This document shows positions 44,166-54,867 of a stretch of 64,000 bases of DNA, piece after piece. Origin of the DNA: Larus michahellis (lineage: Eukaryota > Chordata > Aves > Charadriiformes > Laridae); the NCBI RefSeq assembly GCF_964199755.1, contig NC_133929.1, positions 3,179,806 to 3,243,805 of the forward strand, written 5' to 3'. The notes beneath the pieces are model-generated. The model worked only from the letters and a program-made list of their open reading frames with translations, ran no database searches and was not told where the DNA came from. Position numbers and translations under genes: made by a program. Every line of letters begins with the position of its first letter. Position 1 is the stretch's first letter.

Positions 44166-46372
44166 GATTCATAGAATAGAATCATAGAATGGTTTGGATT
44201 GGAAGGGACCTTAAAGATCTTCTAGTTCCAACCCCCCTGCCGTGGGCAGGGACACCTCCCACTAGACCAGGCTGCTCAAAGCCCCGTCCAGCTTGGTCTT
44301 GAATATTTCCAGGGATGTGGCCTCCACAACTTCCCTGGGCAACCTGTTCCAGTGCCTCGCCACCTTCATCGTGAAAAATTTCTTACTAATATCTTATCTA
44401 AATCTACCCTCTTCCAGTTTGAAGCTATTACCCCTTCTCCTATCACTACATGCCCTTGTAAGAAGTCCCTCGCCAGGTTTCTTGTAGGCACTCTTCAGAT
44501 ATCAGAAAGCTGCTATAAGGTCTCCCCGGAGCCTTCTCCTCTCCAGGCTGAACAACCCCCAACTCTCTCAGCCTGTCCTCATAGGAGAGGGGCTCCAGCC
44601 CTCTGATCATCTTTGTGGCCCTCCTCTGGACCCATTCCAACAGGTCCATGTCCTTCTTATGTTGGGGGCCCAGAGCTGGACGCAGTACTCCAGGTGGGAT
44701 CTCACGAGAGTGGAGTAGAGGGGCAGAATCACCTCCCTCGACCTGCCGGCCACAGTTCTTTTGATGCAGCCCAGGATGCGGTTGGCCTTCTGGGCTGCAA
44801 GTGTGCATTGCCGACTCGTGTTGAGCTTCTCATCCACCAACACCCCCAAGTCCTTCTCCTCAGGGCTGCTCTCAAGCCATTCTCCGCCCAGCCTGTATTT
44901 GTGCCTGGGATTGCCCCAACCCAGGTGCAGGACGCTGCACTTGGCCTGGTTGAACTTCATGAGGTTTCCACAGGCCCACCTCTCAAGCCTCTCCAGGTTC
45001 CTCTGGATGGCATCCCTTCCCTCTGGCGTGTCGACCACACCACTCAGCTTGGTGTTGTCGGCAAACTTGCTGAGGGTGCACTCAATCCCAACTTCCACGT
45101 CGCCAACAAAGGTGTTAAATAGTACCGGTCCTAGTACCGACCCCTGAGGAACACCACTTGTCACTGCTCGCCATTTTGACATCAAGCCATTGACGACAAC
45201 TCTCTGAGTGCGACCGTCCAGCCAGTTCCTTATCCACCGAGTGGTCCATCCATCAAATCCATGTCTCTCCAATTTAGAGACCAGGATGTCATGCGAGACA
45301 GTGTCAAATGCTTTGCACAAGTCCAGGTAGATGACGTCAGTTGCTCTCCCCTTATCTACTGACACTGTAGAACCATTGTAGAAGGCCACCAAATTTGTCA
45401 GGCACGATTTGCCCTTGGTGAAGCCATGTTGGCTGTCACCAATCACCTCCTTATTTTCCATGTGCCTTAGCAGAATTTCCAGGAGGATCTGCTCCATGAT
45501 CTTGCCAGGCACAGAGGTGACACTGACTGGCCTGCCTGTAGTTCCTCGGATCTTCCTTCTTTCCCTTTTTAAAAATGGGGGTTGTTTCCCCTTTTCCAGT
45601 CAGCGGGAACTTCACCAGACCGCCACAACTTCTCAAATAAGATGGATAGTGGCTTAGCAACTTCATCCGACAGTTCCCTCAGGATCCACGGATGAATCTC
45701 ATGAGGTCCCATGGACGTGTGCACCTTCAGGTTCCCTAGATGTCCTCAAACCTGGTCTTCTCCTATATTGGGCGGTTCCTCATTCTCCCAGTCCCTGCCT
45801 TTGCTTTCTGCAACCTGAGTAGTGTGGCTAGAGCCCTTACCAGTGAAGATTGAGGCAAAAAAATTCGTTGAGTACCTCAGCCTTCTCCATGTCCCAGGTG
45901 ACCAGGTCTCCCATTTCCTTCCGGAGAGGGACCACATTTTCCCTAGTATTCCTTTTGTCACCGACATACCTATAGAAGCTTTTCTTGTTGCCCTTGACGA
46001 CCCTGGCCAGATTTAATTCTATAAGTCTTTAGCTTTCCTAACCTGATCCCTGGCTGTTCAGACAATTTCTCTGCATTCCTCCCAAGCTACCTGTCCATGC
46101 TTCCACCCTCTGTAGGCTTCCTTTTTGAGTTTGAGTTTGTCCAGGAGTTCCTTGTTCATCCATGCAGGCCTCCTGATGTTTTTGCTCAAATTCCTCTTTA
46201 TTGGGATGCATCGCTCCTGAGCTTGGAGGAGTTGATCTTTGACTGTTAACCAGCTTTCTTGGGCCCCTCTTCCCTCCAGGGCTTTACCCCAGAGTACTCT
46301 ACCAAGCAGATCCCTGAAGAGACCAAAGTCTGCTCTCCTGAAGTCCAGGGTAGTGAGCTTACTGCGTGCCCT
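44166..46372 (-). mobile_element. CR1 LINE (minus orientation), 5'-truncated
   Basis: The 3' end lies at the low coordinate (ATAGAATCATAGAATGG, about 44175). Reading the - strand there is an endonuclease-RT linker in broken frames (46372-45660), then a 301-codon RT frame (45512-44607) with [25 protein letters not shown] and [14 protein letters not shown]. The catalytic box reads FADN instead of FADD. A frameshift near 44640 breaks the C-terminal part. The copy lies tail to tail with the CR1 ending at 44138. Confidence 0.93.
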
Positions 46373-46823
46373 TGTCCTGGGTTGAGTGACACAGGAATAA
46401 TTTATCTTCTAATGCTTGGGAGAACTCCACTTTTAGAAGACTCTAGTCTTTAGAGGCTAGGCTATTTGGGATTCAAGGTCTTGGTGTTTTTGAGCCTTGC
46501 CAGGTGCAGGGATGAGGAGGAGCAAGGCCTGGGCACTTGACCCAGGCTGGCCAACAGGATTATTTCATATCATGAAATCACGTTCAATATAAATTAGAAA
46601 GTTTGCTGCGTAGTTCTCTCTCTCTCTCTTGATGGTGGCGGTCCAGAGAACTCCTTGCCCTGGTGCCAGACCCCTGAGACCTTCCCTTCCTCCCAAAGCC
46701 ATTGCACTCGCAGTGTCCGACATCTGTTGTCCACTGCTGGGAGTGCACAGCTTCCTATTGATATAATTGGCTAAGTATAATTGTTCAAAGGAATGCTTCT
46801 TCAATGACTGATGTCTGAAGAGG
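46373..46823. other. short unassigned stretch
   Basis: Sequence between CR1 and LTR-A with a (CT)n run near 46610-46630; no gene recognised. Confidence 0.5.
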
Positions 46824-47193
46824 GCCCCTGGTTTGAGGTAAAACAGAACCAACTTTCTGTTCAGTAATTTTACTTCTTAGCTAGGCCTCTTCTAACTCTC
46901 TGAAATTAACAACATGTTGTGCTGAGAACGGTTTGTTCTCAGAGTGAGAAGACCAATGTTTACAATTAGTACCAAGGAATGGTACGCAGAGAGGCTCTTG
47001 CTTATACTTATCACTATAACAACCAAGGTCAGCTAACTTTGTTATTTGCCCCATTGGAGGGTCAGAAACTGAAAAGCGTAGAGGGGTCCCACCTGCGGGG
47101 AGGAACAGACAGGACAGGTGACCCAAAACTGACCAACAGGGTATTCCATCCCATCTGCCCCGTGCTCAGTATAAAAGCTGAGGGATCAAAGGG

Positions 47194-49638
47194 TCAGTGT
47201 TGTGTGAAACTTGTTACTTGTTCACACAGCTTAACCGACACAGGCCACCCCCGGGCTAGACCTTCCTGATACAGGTCAGCACGGCCTGTGTGGCCACGCT
47301 TAACATGTAACCATTCGAGTAAGCGTTCCCATTCCTGACCATCGTCTACAGTGTCAATTTGCTGCAGCTGCGTGAGGCTATCTACCTGTTGGTTGAACTG
47401 AGCAGTGATCGAGTTTGAACGATCATGGCCTTTTACCCAACCAATGTGCAACGTTCTCTGTCCTCCTATTTCTAACAGTTGCTTCCAACTGTCCGTCTCC
47501 CAAATCGGGACTCTATTCACCTGCCAATCGTTGGCTGCCCAGTGACCTATCCATTCAGTGGCTCCTTTAAAAACAGCATATGAGTCAGTGTAAATGGAGG
47601 TGGCCCCATGTTGTGCAGCTAGTAGGACAGCTCTGAGTTCCCCTACTTGTGCACTACCCTCCCCTGTTTCAATCACTCTTTCTCCCGTCGCTACTTCCAG
47701 TGCTACGGCCTTGTATTTCCACTTATTGTTCTCACGGTGAGATGACGCATCAGTAAACCACACTCCTGTAATATCACTGCCTTCCTTCAGAGGAGGTGCT
47801 TCTTGGATCGGAGATGGTCTATTTGGTGGGGATTGGAACAATAGGGCACCATCTATATCCTTTTGGAGCTTGGATACTTTAACACTGCCTTCAGAGACTG
47901 GCATGATTTCATTAATGCCTTCTAAATAAGCATACCACTTTCGAACTGTGGGTTTCTGGGCAATGCCAGCTGGTGGTGTTGTCCCTTTACGGACCACATC
48001 TAGGAGGCGGAAAGGTCCCCGAATGATCACACTCTGTTCTCTTCTTATCTGCTCTGTTCGTTGCAACGCTCGCACTAGGGACAGTAAACCCTTCTCCAGG
48101 TCTGAATATCTGCTCTCAGTATCATTGAAGGAGTGAGAGCTAAATTCTAATGGTCTCTCCGGTCCTGCTGGTCCCTTCTGCCATAAATTACAATGGGAAC
48201 CATGTTCACTGAACCCCCATTCTACATGGACAGGGTCAGTTGGATGTATAGGACCAAGCTGTTGGAATAACCTTAGCTCCTTTATTAGCAATTCCAGAGC
48301 ATTAGCATGTTGTTCAGTCCACTCCCAGGATTTACCCTTTTTGAGCAAACTATAAAGGGGGCGAGCAATGATGGAAAAGCCAGGGATGTGTTTACACCAA
48401 TAACTTAAAGTTCCCAGAACTTGCTGTAACTCCTTCACGCTGGAAGGATTCTGTCCATGCTCTATTTTTTCCAGGGTACCCTGAGGGACAGAAGCAGCTC
48501 CCTTAATCCACCAGACCCCCAGGAATTTAACTTCCTGTGCGGGTCCCTGACACTTTGAGTCTGGAATTTCCAATCCTAAATCGAGTAATGTTTTTTGGAT
48601 GTTTTCCATCATGTCTTTTACACTTTCTTGGTTCTCTCCCCCTATTAGGATGTCATCAATATATTGGTATACCGTACATCCCTGTGAAACAGGAATCTCT
48701 GATAGCACTTTAGCTAAAGCATTATGAGCAATGGTGGGGGAATGTTTGTATCCTTGTGGAAGTCGGTTAAAGGTATATTGGACTCCTTTCCATGTGAATG
48801 CAAACCGCACTTTGTCCTGCTCAAGGAGGGGGATCATAAAAAACATGTCTTTAACATCTAAGGCAGCCATCCAAGGATGGGCAGCTCCTTGTATCATTGT
48901 CACAATTTCCACGATATTTGGAACCGCGGCGGTCAGGGGTGCAGCGTTGGCGTTCAACTTTCGGTAATCTACTGTGAAACGCCATTGCCCGGTTGGTTTC
49001 TTTACCGGCCACACCGGTGAATTATAAGGCGAGTGAGTCCTCTTAACGATGTCTCTTTTTTCTAAATCTGATACCACCCCGTCTGCTCCTGCAAGTGCAG
49101 CTGCAGGCAGTGGGTACTGCCAGACGTTAGTGATTTTAGAGGGAGGTAAAGGTATGGAAGTTTCCAATAGACTCAGTTTCACTGTGTCTGTTCCTTTTTC
49201 GCATCCTGCAAAACTCCACACAGTTCCATCTGGGAATTTCCACATTCGCCCATGCAGCACGTCAAATCCTAGGAGGTTAGTACGCGAGGCACCCACTAAC
49301 ACTTCCGCCCTAGTCATTCGCTGCTCTCCCGGCAACCAGAGGTTAATTTTTGCAACGGGGCATGTTTTTACCACACCATCAATTCCTGCGAAGTTGACTC
49401 TGCGTCTGGTGGGATTTATACCTAGAAGTTGTGCCGTTTCGTTAGTGATTGCAGACATTCGGGCTCCGGTATCAATAATAAAGTTTACCGACATCCTCCA
49501 GGGTCTGACAGGAATGGCAATAATAGGTTCGCAATCTTTATGAGAGAGCCATTGATGAGAGCTAGTACCCGCCGGACAGGGTGGCTCACTGCCCTCCCCG
49601 GGGATAGGAGTTTTTTGACTGGGACTCTGACAAATCAA
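47194..49638 (-). CDS. pol: Pro-Pol of tRNA-Ser-type provirus (integrase truncated)
   Basis: An uninterrupted frame of 814 codons. Protease: DTGA at residues 56-59. Reverse transcriptase: residues about 170-400, with the primer-grip-side motif LPQGYKHSPT (293-302) and the catalytic YIDD (326-329). RNase H: residues about 625-745, with acidic residues at Asp630, Glu667 and Asp685. The integrase zinc-binding region starts with WLHVKRGH (His778, His783) and a first cysteine at Cys805. The frame then ends, so the DDE core is missing. The lack of any stop over 2.4 kb points to a fairly young insertion. No integration function can remain. Confidence 0.93.
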   Translation of the reverse strand: MICQSPSQKTPIPGEGSEPPCPAGTSSHQWLSHKDCEPIIAIPVRPWRMSVNFIIDTGARMSAITNETAQLLGINPTRRRVNFAGIDGVVKTCPVAKINLWLPGEQRMTRAEVLVGASRTNLLGFDVLHGRMWKFPDGTVWSFAGCEKGTDTVKLSLLETSIPLPPSKITNVWQYPLPAAALAGADGVVSDLEKRDIVKRTHSPYNSPVWPVKKPTGQWRFTVDYRKLNANAAPLTAAVPNIVEIVTMIQGAAHPWMAALDVKDMFFMIPLLEQDKVRFAFTWKGVQYTFNRLPQGYKHSPTIAHNALAKVLSEIPVSQGCTVYQYIDDILIGGENQESVKDMMENIQKTLLDLGLEIPDSKCQGPAQEVKFLGVWWIKGAASVPQGTLEKIEHGQNPSSVKELQQVLGTLSYWCKHIPGFSIIARPLYSLLKKGKSWEWTEQHANALELLIKELRLFQQLGPIHPTDPVHVEWGFSEHGSHCNLWQKGPAGPERPLEFSSHSFNDTESRYSDLEKGLLSLVRALQRTEQIRREQSVIIRGPFRLLDVVRKGTTPPAGIAQKPTVRKWYAYLEGINEIMPVSEGSVKVSKLQKDIDGALLFQSPPNRPSPIQEAPPLKEGSDITGVWFTDASSHRENNKWKYKAVALEVATGERVIETGEGSAQVGELRAVLLAAQHGATSIYTDSYAVFKGATEWIGHWAANDWQVNRVPIWETDSWKQLLEIGGQRTLHIGWVKGHDRSNSITAQFNQQVDSLTQLQQIDTVDDGQEWERLLEWLHVKRGHTGRADLYQEGLARGWPVSVKLCEQVTSFTQH

Positions 49639-50428
49639 TCAAATTACGCTCCGGTGCAGAAGGCACAATTTTCTCACGGCTTGGGGATTCTCTGGTTAGA
49701 CTTTTCTCCCCAGCCGAATTATTCTTTCTAGTTAGAGATTGGACCAGCGTACGGAGATCTCCCGTAGGGACACCGTGCAAGAATTGTCGGGGTACCCCTA
49801 ATTGTAGGGCTTTACGCCACAACTCGTTCCGGTCCTTATCAGGCTTAAACCTTTCCACCGGTTTGGGGTTTTGAGTGTGAGTTCGGACTTGGCGAACCTT
49901 TCGGGGGTGTTCGGAGGATTTTTCGCTAGTTAGACTGGCCCAGCCCATTCGGCGCCCGTATTGGTCTATTTCCTGTACATATTCATTCCAGGTGGGCATG
50001 TAGCGACGCCGGCCCCGCCCACGAGCATCCCGAGCCTCTCGTATGCGATCTTGAGTGCGGACAACGAACGGTTTCAGGCAATCGGGAAGACCACGGATGA
50101 GAGGGGCTAATCGATCGGGGTCGATAGCGGCTGACATTGGGGATTTCCGAAATTCCTCTCTGTCATACATGGCTTGCAGACAAGCTGCTTTCCGTATCGC
50201 CGCAAACAGATCAGAGTAGCCTGTAGCTCTAATCTCTAATGGCTCTCCCCTCTCTCGTGGATCCATACCACCTGCCCAAAAGGCTGCTCGAGCGGTTAGG
50301 GAATAATTATGATCCCCATCCGTTGTAGTTAAAAACACTCCTGGTCCCCAAGAGTCTCCTGCTTCTTCCTCACTCAACATAATTCTATCTATCTCCTCCT
50401 TCAGAAGAAACTCGCCACACATACTCAA
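49586..50428 (-). pseudogene. gag: Gag capsid and C-terminal part of tRNA-Ser-type provirus
   Basis: 280 codons. A capsid-like helical region contains AAIDPDRLAPLIRGLPD, comparable in style to retroviral capsid segments. Behind it are a basic cluster (RGRGRRR) and a Ser/Arg/Glu-rich tail. No CCHC zinc knuckle occurs. The 3' end overlaps the pol frame by 53 bases, with pol in the +1 frame relative to this gag frame. It continues the 50385-51179 piece after a frameshift. Confidence 0.8.
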
Positions 50429-51179
50429 CAGCCGATTCTTCTGGCCGCCTCGAATATTTTTCCCTTATTTTTGCTAACTCTGTTGGCGTCCACGGAATAG
50501 TACGCACAGTGTTGCGGACTTCATCATCATCCTCATCAACTGTGGTTTCAGTTTTAATCAGAGGCCGTAAAGGAAAGACTCGGGATTTCACAGTAAAAGT
50601 CCTTCCCTCCTCATCTTCTTCCTCATCTTCACTATTAGACCAAAAATCTCCGGTCTGGGTTCTGGAATTTGGATAACACATTAACTTAGGAATTTGTTGG
50701 ACCTGGGTCGAGGGCTGCATTTTATCTAAGAGCCCAGTCACCCTTTCCAATAACATTTTAAGTTGGTGATTTTCACCTTTAAGTTGGAGATTTTCATTCC
50801 CGAGTCGAGCATTACGGTTTCCTAAACATTCATTCTCACTCACAAGCTTATCAACTTGAGTTCTTAATTTTTCTCCCGTCTCCTTCTGAAAAGCTAGTGA
50901 TGACTTTAACACCTCATTTTCCGATTTCAGAGTTGCATATTCTACAGCAGAAATCAGATTAGGAGCAGGGGTTTCCCTAGCTTCTTGTTGTGCACAAGAT
51001 AAACAGGTGCCTAACACCGCACAGATCACACCTTTGCCTTTCCCCGCTCTGAGCTTTAGCGAAGCCCGACACTCTTCAATACGTTCCACCACTTTCTCTT
51101 CATCCTTCCAAAATTTATGGGCCCACTCCTTCCCAGCCTGGGAAGGGGCACAATCATATTTTTGCAGCAGTTTATCCAT
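50385..51179 (-). pseudogene. gag: Gag N-terminal part of tRNA-Ser-type provirus
   Basis: The frame from ATG at 51179 (context GCCATGG, four bases after the primer site) gives 264 residues. Residues about 82-155 form a clear coiled coil, with repeated LxxEN and LKxEN heptads. An acidic patch (SEDEEEDEE) follows, then Arg-Thr-rich sequence. No CCHC box is present. The frame ends in a stop at 50385 while Gag-like sequence continues in another frame from about 50428, so a one-base shift has broken the gene. The open frame actually extends upstream of the ATG through the LTR end, so the true start is an inference. Confidence 0.8.
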
Positions 51180-51183
51180 GGCA

Positions 51184-51201
51184 ATCCTGACGACTACGCC
51201 A
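51184..51201 (-). promoter_or_regulatory. primer-binding site, tRNA-Ser type
   Basis: On the - strand the 18 bases TGGCGTAGTCGTCAGGAT follow the LTR. The complement of a vertebrate tRNA-Ser (AGA/TGA group) 3' end is TGGCGTAGTCGGCAGGAT, so 17 of 18 bases match (tRNA from memory). The last six bases of the solo LTR (CACACA) are absent at this junction. Confidence 0.75.
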
Positions 51202-52137
51202 AAATTCTGTTGCGTGAAAAGGGGCAAAGCGGTTTTGGTAGAAAATAAACCCCCTTGCGTTCTAACACTCCTCACCAAGGTGGGAGGCCAGGTGTGGCTA
51301 GGTTTAAATTCTGAGCGATGCCCAATCCAGCACTATCAGTCCAGTCACGTTTAATATGTATGAAACTGTTACGATTTGGATACACTAATAGTGGACTGCA
51401 CCGTCAGTCTAGTCGTGCTCCTGAACTAGCACGGCCACTCTCCAGTCTTTGGTCGCGTTCAGTGAGAAACCGAAACGACTAGCTACTGAAGCAGTGCAGT
51501 TTATTTGAACAACAGATATACAGGTTCTTAGGATTGCCGGTGATAAATACACTGTCTGCAAAGCATGTGCAAATGAAAGGATTGTTACATATACAAAACG
51601 CGCGACAAAGTTATAAACGATACAGCCTGGCTATAAATGTAGAAAAGAGAGTCTCTAGAGAGATTTCTAAGTTTCCCGGGGAAGCACTCGGTATAATCTA
51701 AGTCTTACCCAAAGGCGTCCCTATGAGGGGGAAGAGAGGCTCAGCCCGTCGACTGATCCCAGAAGTCAGTGATGGAATTCTTTGCGACGGTGTCTTCCCC
51801 GGGTATCCCCCCTCTCTCGGGCTATTTTTATACTATTTGTTATCTTCAAGGTGGAGTTTGAGTGACTTTAGTCATACATACTTTTATCATGATCGGCGTA
51901 AAATTCTCTCGCTTCACAATTAAAGGTATAGTTTACGAGAAATTCAGGGCGCAGACTCAAGAAGGAGTGGTCGCACCTTGGAGGCGGGTAGCCTTTGGGA
52001 TGGAGGTGTGTTTCGGTATTATAATGACATTATAATGAGCAAAGTTCGCACAAAGGACAGCATTTCATCAAAATTTGACAAAATGTTGGCTCCGAGTATC
52101 GAGCGGGCAGCTGATACGGTTTTGTACATACTGTATC

Positions 52138-52339
52138 TATTTCATTATTTCCTTTATATTTTATATATTACTTATATTACTTATATATTATATTACTATA
52201 TTATTTATATACTTACTTATATATACTTATATATTACTTAATATACTTATATACTTATATTACTTAATATACTTATATATTATATTACTATATATTATAT
52301 TACTTATATTATTTTTTTTCCTTTATATTTTATATATTA
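52138..52339. repeat. AT-rich expansion inside LTR-A
   Basis: About 200 bp of irregular TATATTACTTA-type repeats, located where other LTR-A copies have only a short T/A-rich stretch. Confidence 0.85.
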
Positions 52340-52444
52340 CCTGCTCTAGGTGACCCTGCTCTGGCAGGGGGGTTGGACTAGATGATCTCCAGAGGTCCCT
52401 TCCAACCCTATGATTCTATGATTCTATGATTCTATGATTCTATG
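52340..52444 (+). mobile_element. CR1 3' tail inside LTR-A
   Basis: About 105 bp: CTGCTCTAGGTGACCCTG, GTTGGACTAGATGATCTCC and a tail of four to five ATTCTATG units. LTR-A sequence (TTCATTATTAATATTTC) resumes directly after it. Confidence 0.92.
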
Positions 52445-52594
52445 ATTTCATTATTAATATTTCATTAAAGTATCAGGTCCTTCTAAACTTGTGAATCTCT
52501 TTATCTCTCCTCCTCCTCTCTGTGTGCAAGAGGTGGGGGGAGAGCATCTGTTGCCGGCCATTGGCCAATTTGTCCAAAACCACGACAGATTTAT

Positions 52595-52618
52595 TGGAGC
52601 CCAACATGGGGCTCGAAC
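52595..52618 (+). promoter_or_regulatory. primer-binding site, tRNA-Lys type (ERVL-type element)
   Basis: TGGAGCCCAACATGGGGCTC, then GAAC, starts seven bases after the LTR end CACGACA. It matches the complement of the tRNA-Lys (CTT) 3' end with two differences (tRNA from memory). Confidence 0.75.
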
Positions 52619-52686
52619 AGAGCTCTGATAGACTGTCTGAATAGTTTGAATTCCAGCTTGTTCAGGGAGAACAGACAGCTCACATC

Positions 52687-54850
52687 ATGTCGTTCTTATG
52701 CGAAATCTTATATTGTGCCTTTAGAGAGCTTTGTATGAAGTTAATTGATGCAATGGGGTTTAACTGGTCGAATATATTGCATGGTCTATTTCTTTGTGTT
52801 TGGATGCGGTGGTCTAAGCGTGCTATGTTGGTGTGGATTTGCCTTCAGATGTATAAAATAATTGCTTGGATAATGGTTCTACCTGCATATCTCAGGCATC
52901 ATGTGATGGATTCTTTTACTAATTACACTCTTGGTCTTACCTGATGATTTTGACAAAGTGACACTAACAGAATCAGGGGATGAAAAACCTTCGGGCTGTT
53001 TAGAGAGTGAATGTTACTTTCAGTCATATGTGATTTTGGTTTTGGGTTTCCTGAATGCGTTGCAGGGGTGGTTTATTGTTAAATATCAGTGCAGGAGTGA
53101 GTATCATGTGACATGTGATAGTGCTACTCAAACCCCACAGCCGAAGTCAAAGATAGAAGAAATCCAAACAACCCCCCCCGCCGAAAGCTACAGGAGAAAT
53201 ACAGACAACCCCCCCACTGAAAGCCACAACACAGACACAAACAACGGCATCGGTCCCGACACCAGCCCGAGCGGCATCGGTTACCCACTCACAGGCCCCG
53301 ACATCGGCCAGGCCCATATCGGCTGCCCCCCACCGGCTACGCCTCCGCCCGTACCGGCGAAAGCCACAGCACCAGCCCCGGCCCATGCCGGCCGCGGTCA
53401 CTCCGCAGCCTGCGGTCAAAGTTACCCCGCCGCCTGCCCCCCCCGCCTGTATCGCCAGCCCCTCCCCGCCCGCAGCGGCACCGGCTGCTCCAGCCCCGAC
53501 AAGGAGCACGGTCACTGCTCCGGCTGCTCCGACAACCAGCGCTGCTGCTACTCAAACTCCAGCAGAACCGGCACGGGTTGCCCCGGTGACCAGGAAACAG
53601 AAAAAGTCAGCTCGTTCCCCTGCCTCTGACGACAGAGACCAGCCCAAGCCAGACAGCATGGGAGAGGGTCCTTCTCATGTAGATAAAGGAAAAGGTCCTG
53701 CTAAAGCAGATAAAGGAAAGGGTCCTGTTAAATCAGATCCAGGAGAGGGTCCTTCTCAGCCCACATTAACACAGGATGAGGACTCAGATGCAGAGATAAT
53801 CATTAAATCCTTTTCTATGAAGGATTTGCAAAATATAAGGAAGGACTTTAGTTGTCATGAAGGTGAGACGCTTGTCTCCTGGTTGCTCCGATGCTGGGAC
53901 AATGGAGCTGATACCATAGATTTAGATGGCAGAGAAGCTAAGCAGCTGGGAAACCTGTCCAAAGATGGAGAGATTGATAAAGTGATTGGGAGACAGGCAG
54001 ACATCCTTAGTCTCTGGAGGCAACTGGTGTCAGCCGTAAAGGGCAGATATCCCTTTAAGGATGATATCGAATGCTGTCCAAGTAAATGGACCAGCATGGA
54101 AAAAGGTATCAAGTACCTGAGGGAACTGGCCCTGATGAAATGCCATGCAAATGATCTCTGTTAAGAAAGTTTGTGCAGAGTGCACCATCAAATTATTCCC
54201 ACACATTGTCACCCATGGTCTGAGGAGGATCTGATACTGATACACCAACTGTAAATGAGGTGGCTAACAAGGTGTGACAGTATGAAGACTGTCTCTCTCA
54301 TACCCTCACTGTAGCAGCTGTGGAGAAAATAGCTGAGCAAACCAAGACAATGGCTGATCAAACTAAGACCATTGCTGAGACAGTGGAGAAAATGACTAAG
54401 ACAATAGCTGAGCAAAATGAGAAAACTGATAAACAACTTCATTAACTGCTTGAAAAACTGTCTGAGAAGGGGAAAGAATCCCACTCTTCCCCTGAACAGA
54501 CCCAGGTTGCAGTCACTAAGAAAAAACGCCCTCCTACAAAACCAACTCAAGGGAAACAGGACCCGCTCCAAGATTTCCTGTGGCTTTGCCTCTGCAACTA
54601 CGGCGAAGACATGAGTAATTGGGATAAAAAACCTACTCTGGCCCTGCAGGAACGGGTGCTTGAGTTGCAAGGTAAAGCAGATGGAAGAAAGAATTTCTGC
54701 AGGAGGATGGCTGCTCCAGTCCATGGTAAGCGATGCTCTAGTCCTTGCAGGAACTCATCTTCTAATTGTTGATGTTGTTCTCAACATTGGGGGGCCCTGC
54801 CTCCAGCCAGGAGGAGCAGAGGGATAACCGAGTTTATTGGACTGTGGATC
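52687..54850 (+). pseudogene. gag: Gag of ERVL-type element, frameshifted
   Basis: Reading moves through three frames: 52687-52944 (hydrophobic N-terminal segment with two or more possible membrane-spanning stretches), 52931-53629, then 53385-54164. The middle is Pro/Ala/Thr-rich, with C-runs where frame is lost (53170-53220). A conserved block follows (LVSWLLRCWDNGADTI, GREAKQLG, LSLWRQLVSAVK) that I associate with avian ERVL-type Gag. After the stop at 54164, Gag-like text goes on in pieces (a repeated KTIAEQ-type coiled segment, 54310-54440) to about 54850, where an inverted LTR-A cuts it. Confidence 0.8.
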
Positions 54851-54867
54851 AAAAGGTAGATGAGCTG

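Larger units (their letters stand above)
47198..52112 (-). mobile_element. provirus with tRNA-Ser-like primer site (gag-pro-pol, truncated)
   Basis: In transcript order: partial 5' LTR (52112-51202, lacking about 240 bp of U3 relative to the solo LTR at 41311-42415), primer site, gag in two frames, and pro-pol. The element stops in the integrase zinc-binding region at 47194-47200. No env and no 3' LTR are present. It sits inside another LTR and is opposite in orientation to it. Class is uncertain: the RT box and the tRNA-Ser primer both leave room for class III or ERV1-like placement. Confidence 0.9.
46824..52587 (+). mobile_element. 5' LTR-A of an ERVL-type element, split by a provirus
   Basis: The LTR's first part (46824-47197) holds U3 and TATAAAAG (47170-47177). 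Its last part (about 52112-52587) holds R-U5 and ends CCACGACA. Comparison with the uninterrupted copy at 54868-55585 shows about 190 bp around the TATA-downstream region missing at the join. The gap is occupied by a minus-strand provirus (47198-52112). The second part also carries an AT-rich expansion and a CR1 tail. A primer-binding site follows at 52595. Confidence 0.85.

Noticed and set aside
47194-47230. Possible remnant of the provirus 3' LTR tip (TGTGTGAAAC) at the left junction
   Set aside because: The same bases are also read as the end of the pol frame, and about ten matching bases are too few to decide.
53147-53629. Pro/Ala-rich open frames as an independent cellular gene
   Set aside because: They lie directly between primer site and Gag core of the ERVL-type element and in overlapping shifted frames, so they are decayed Gag.
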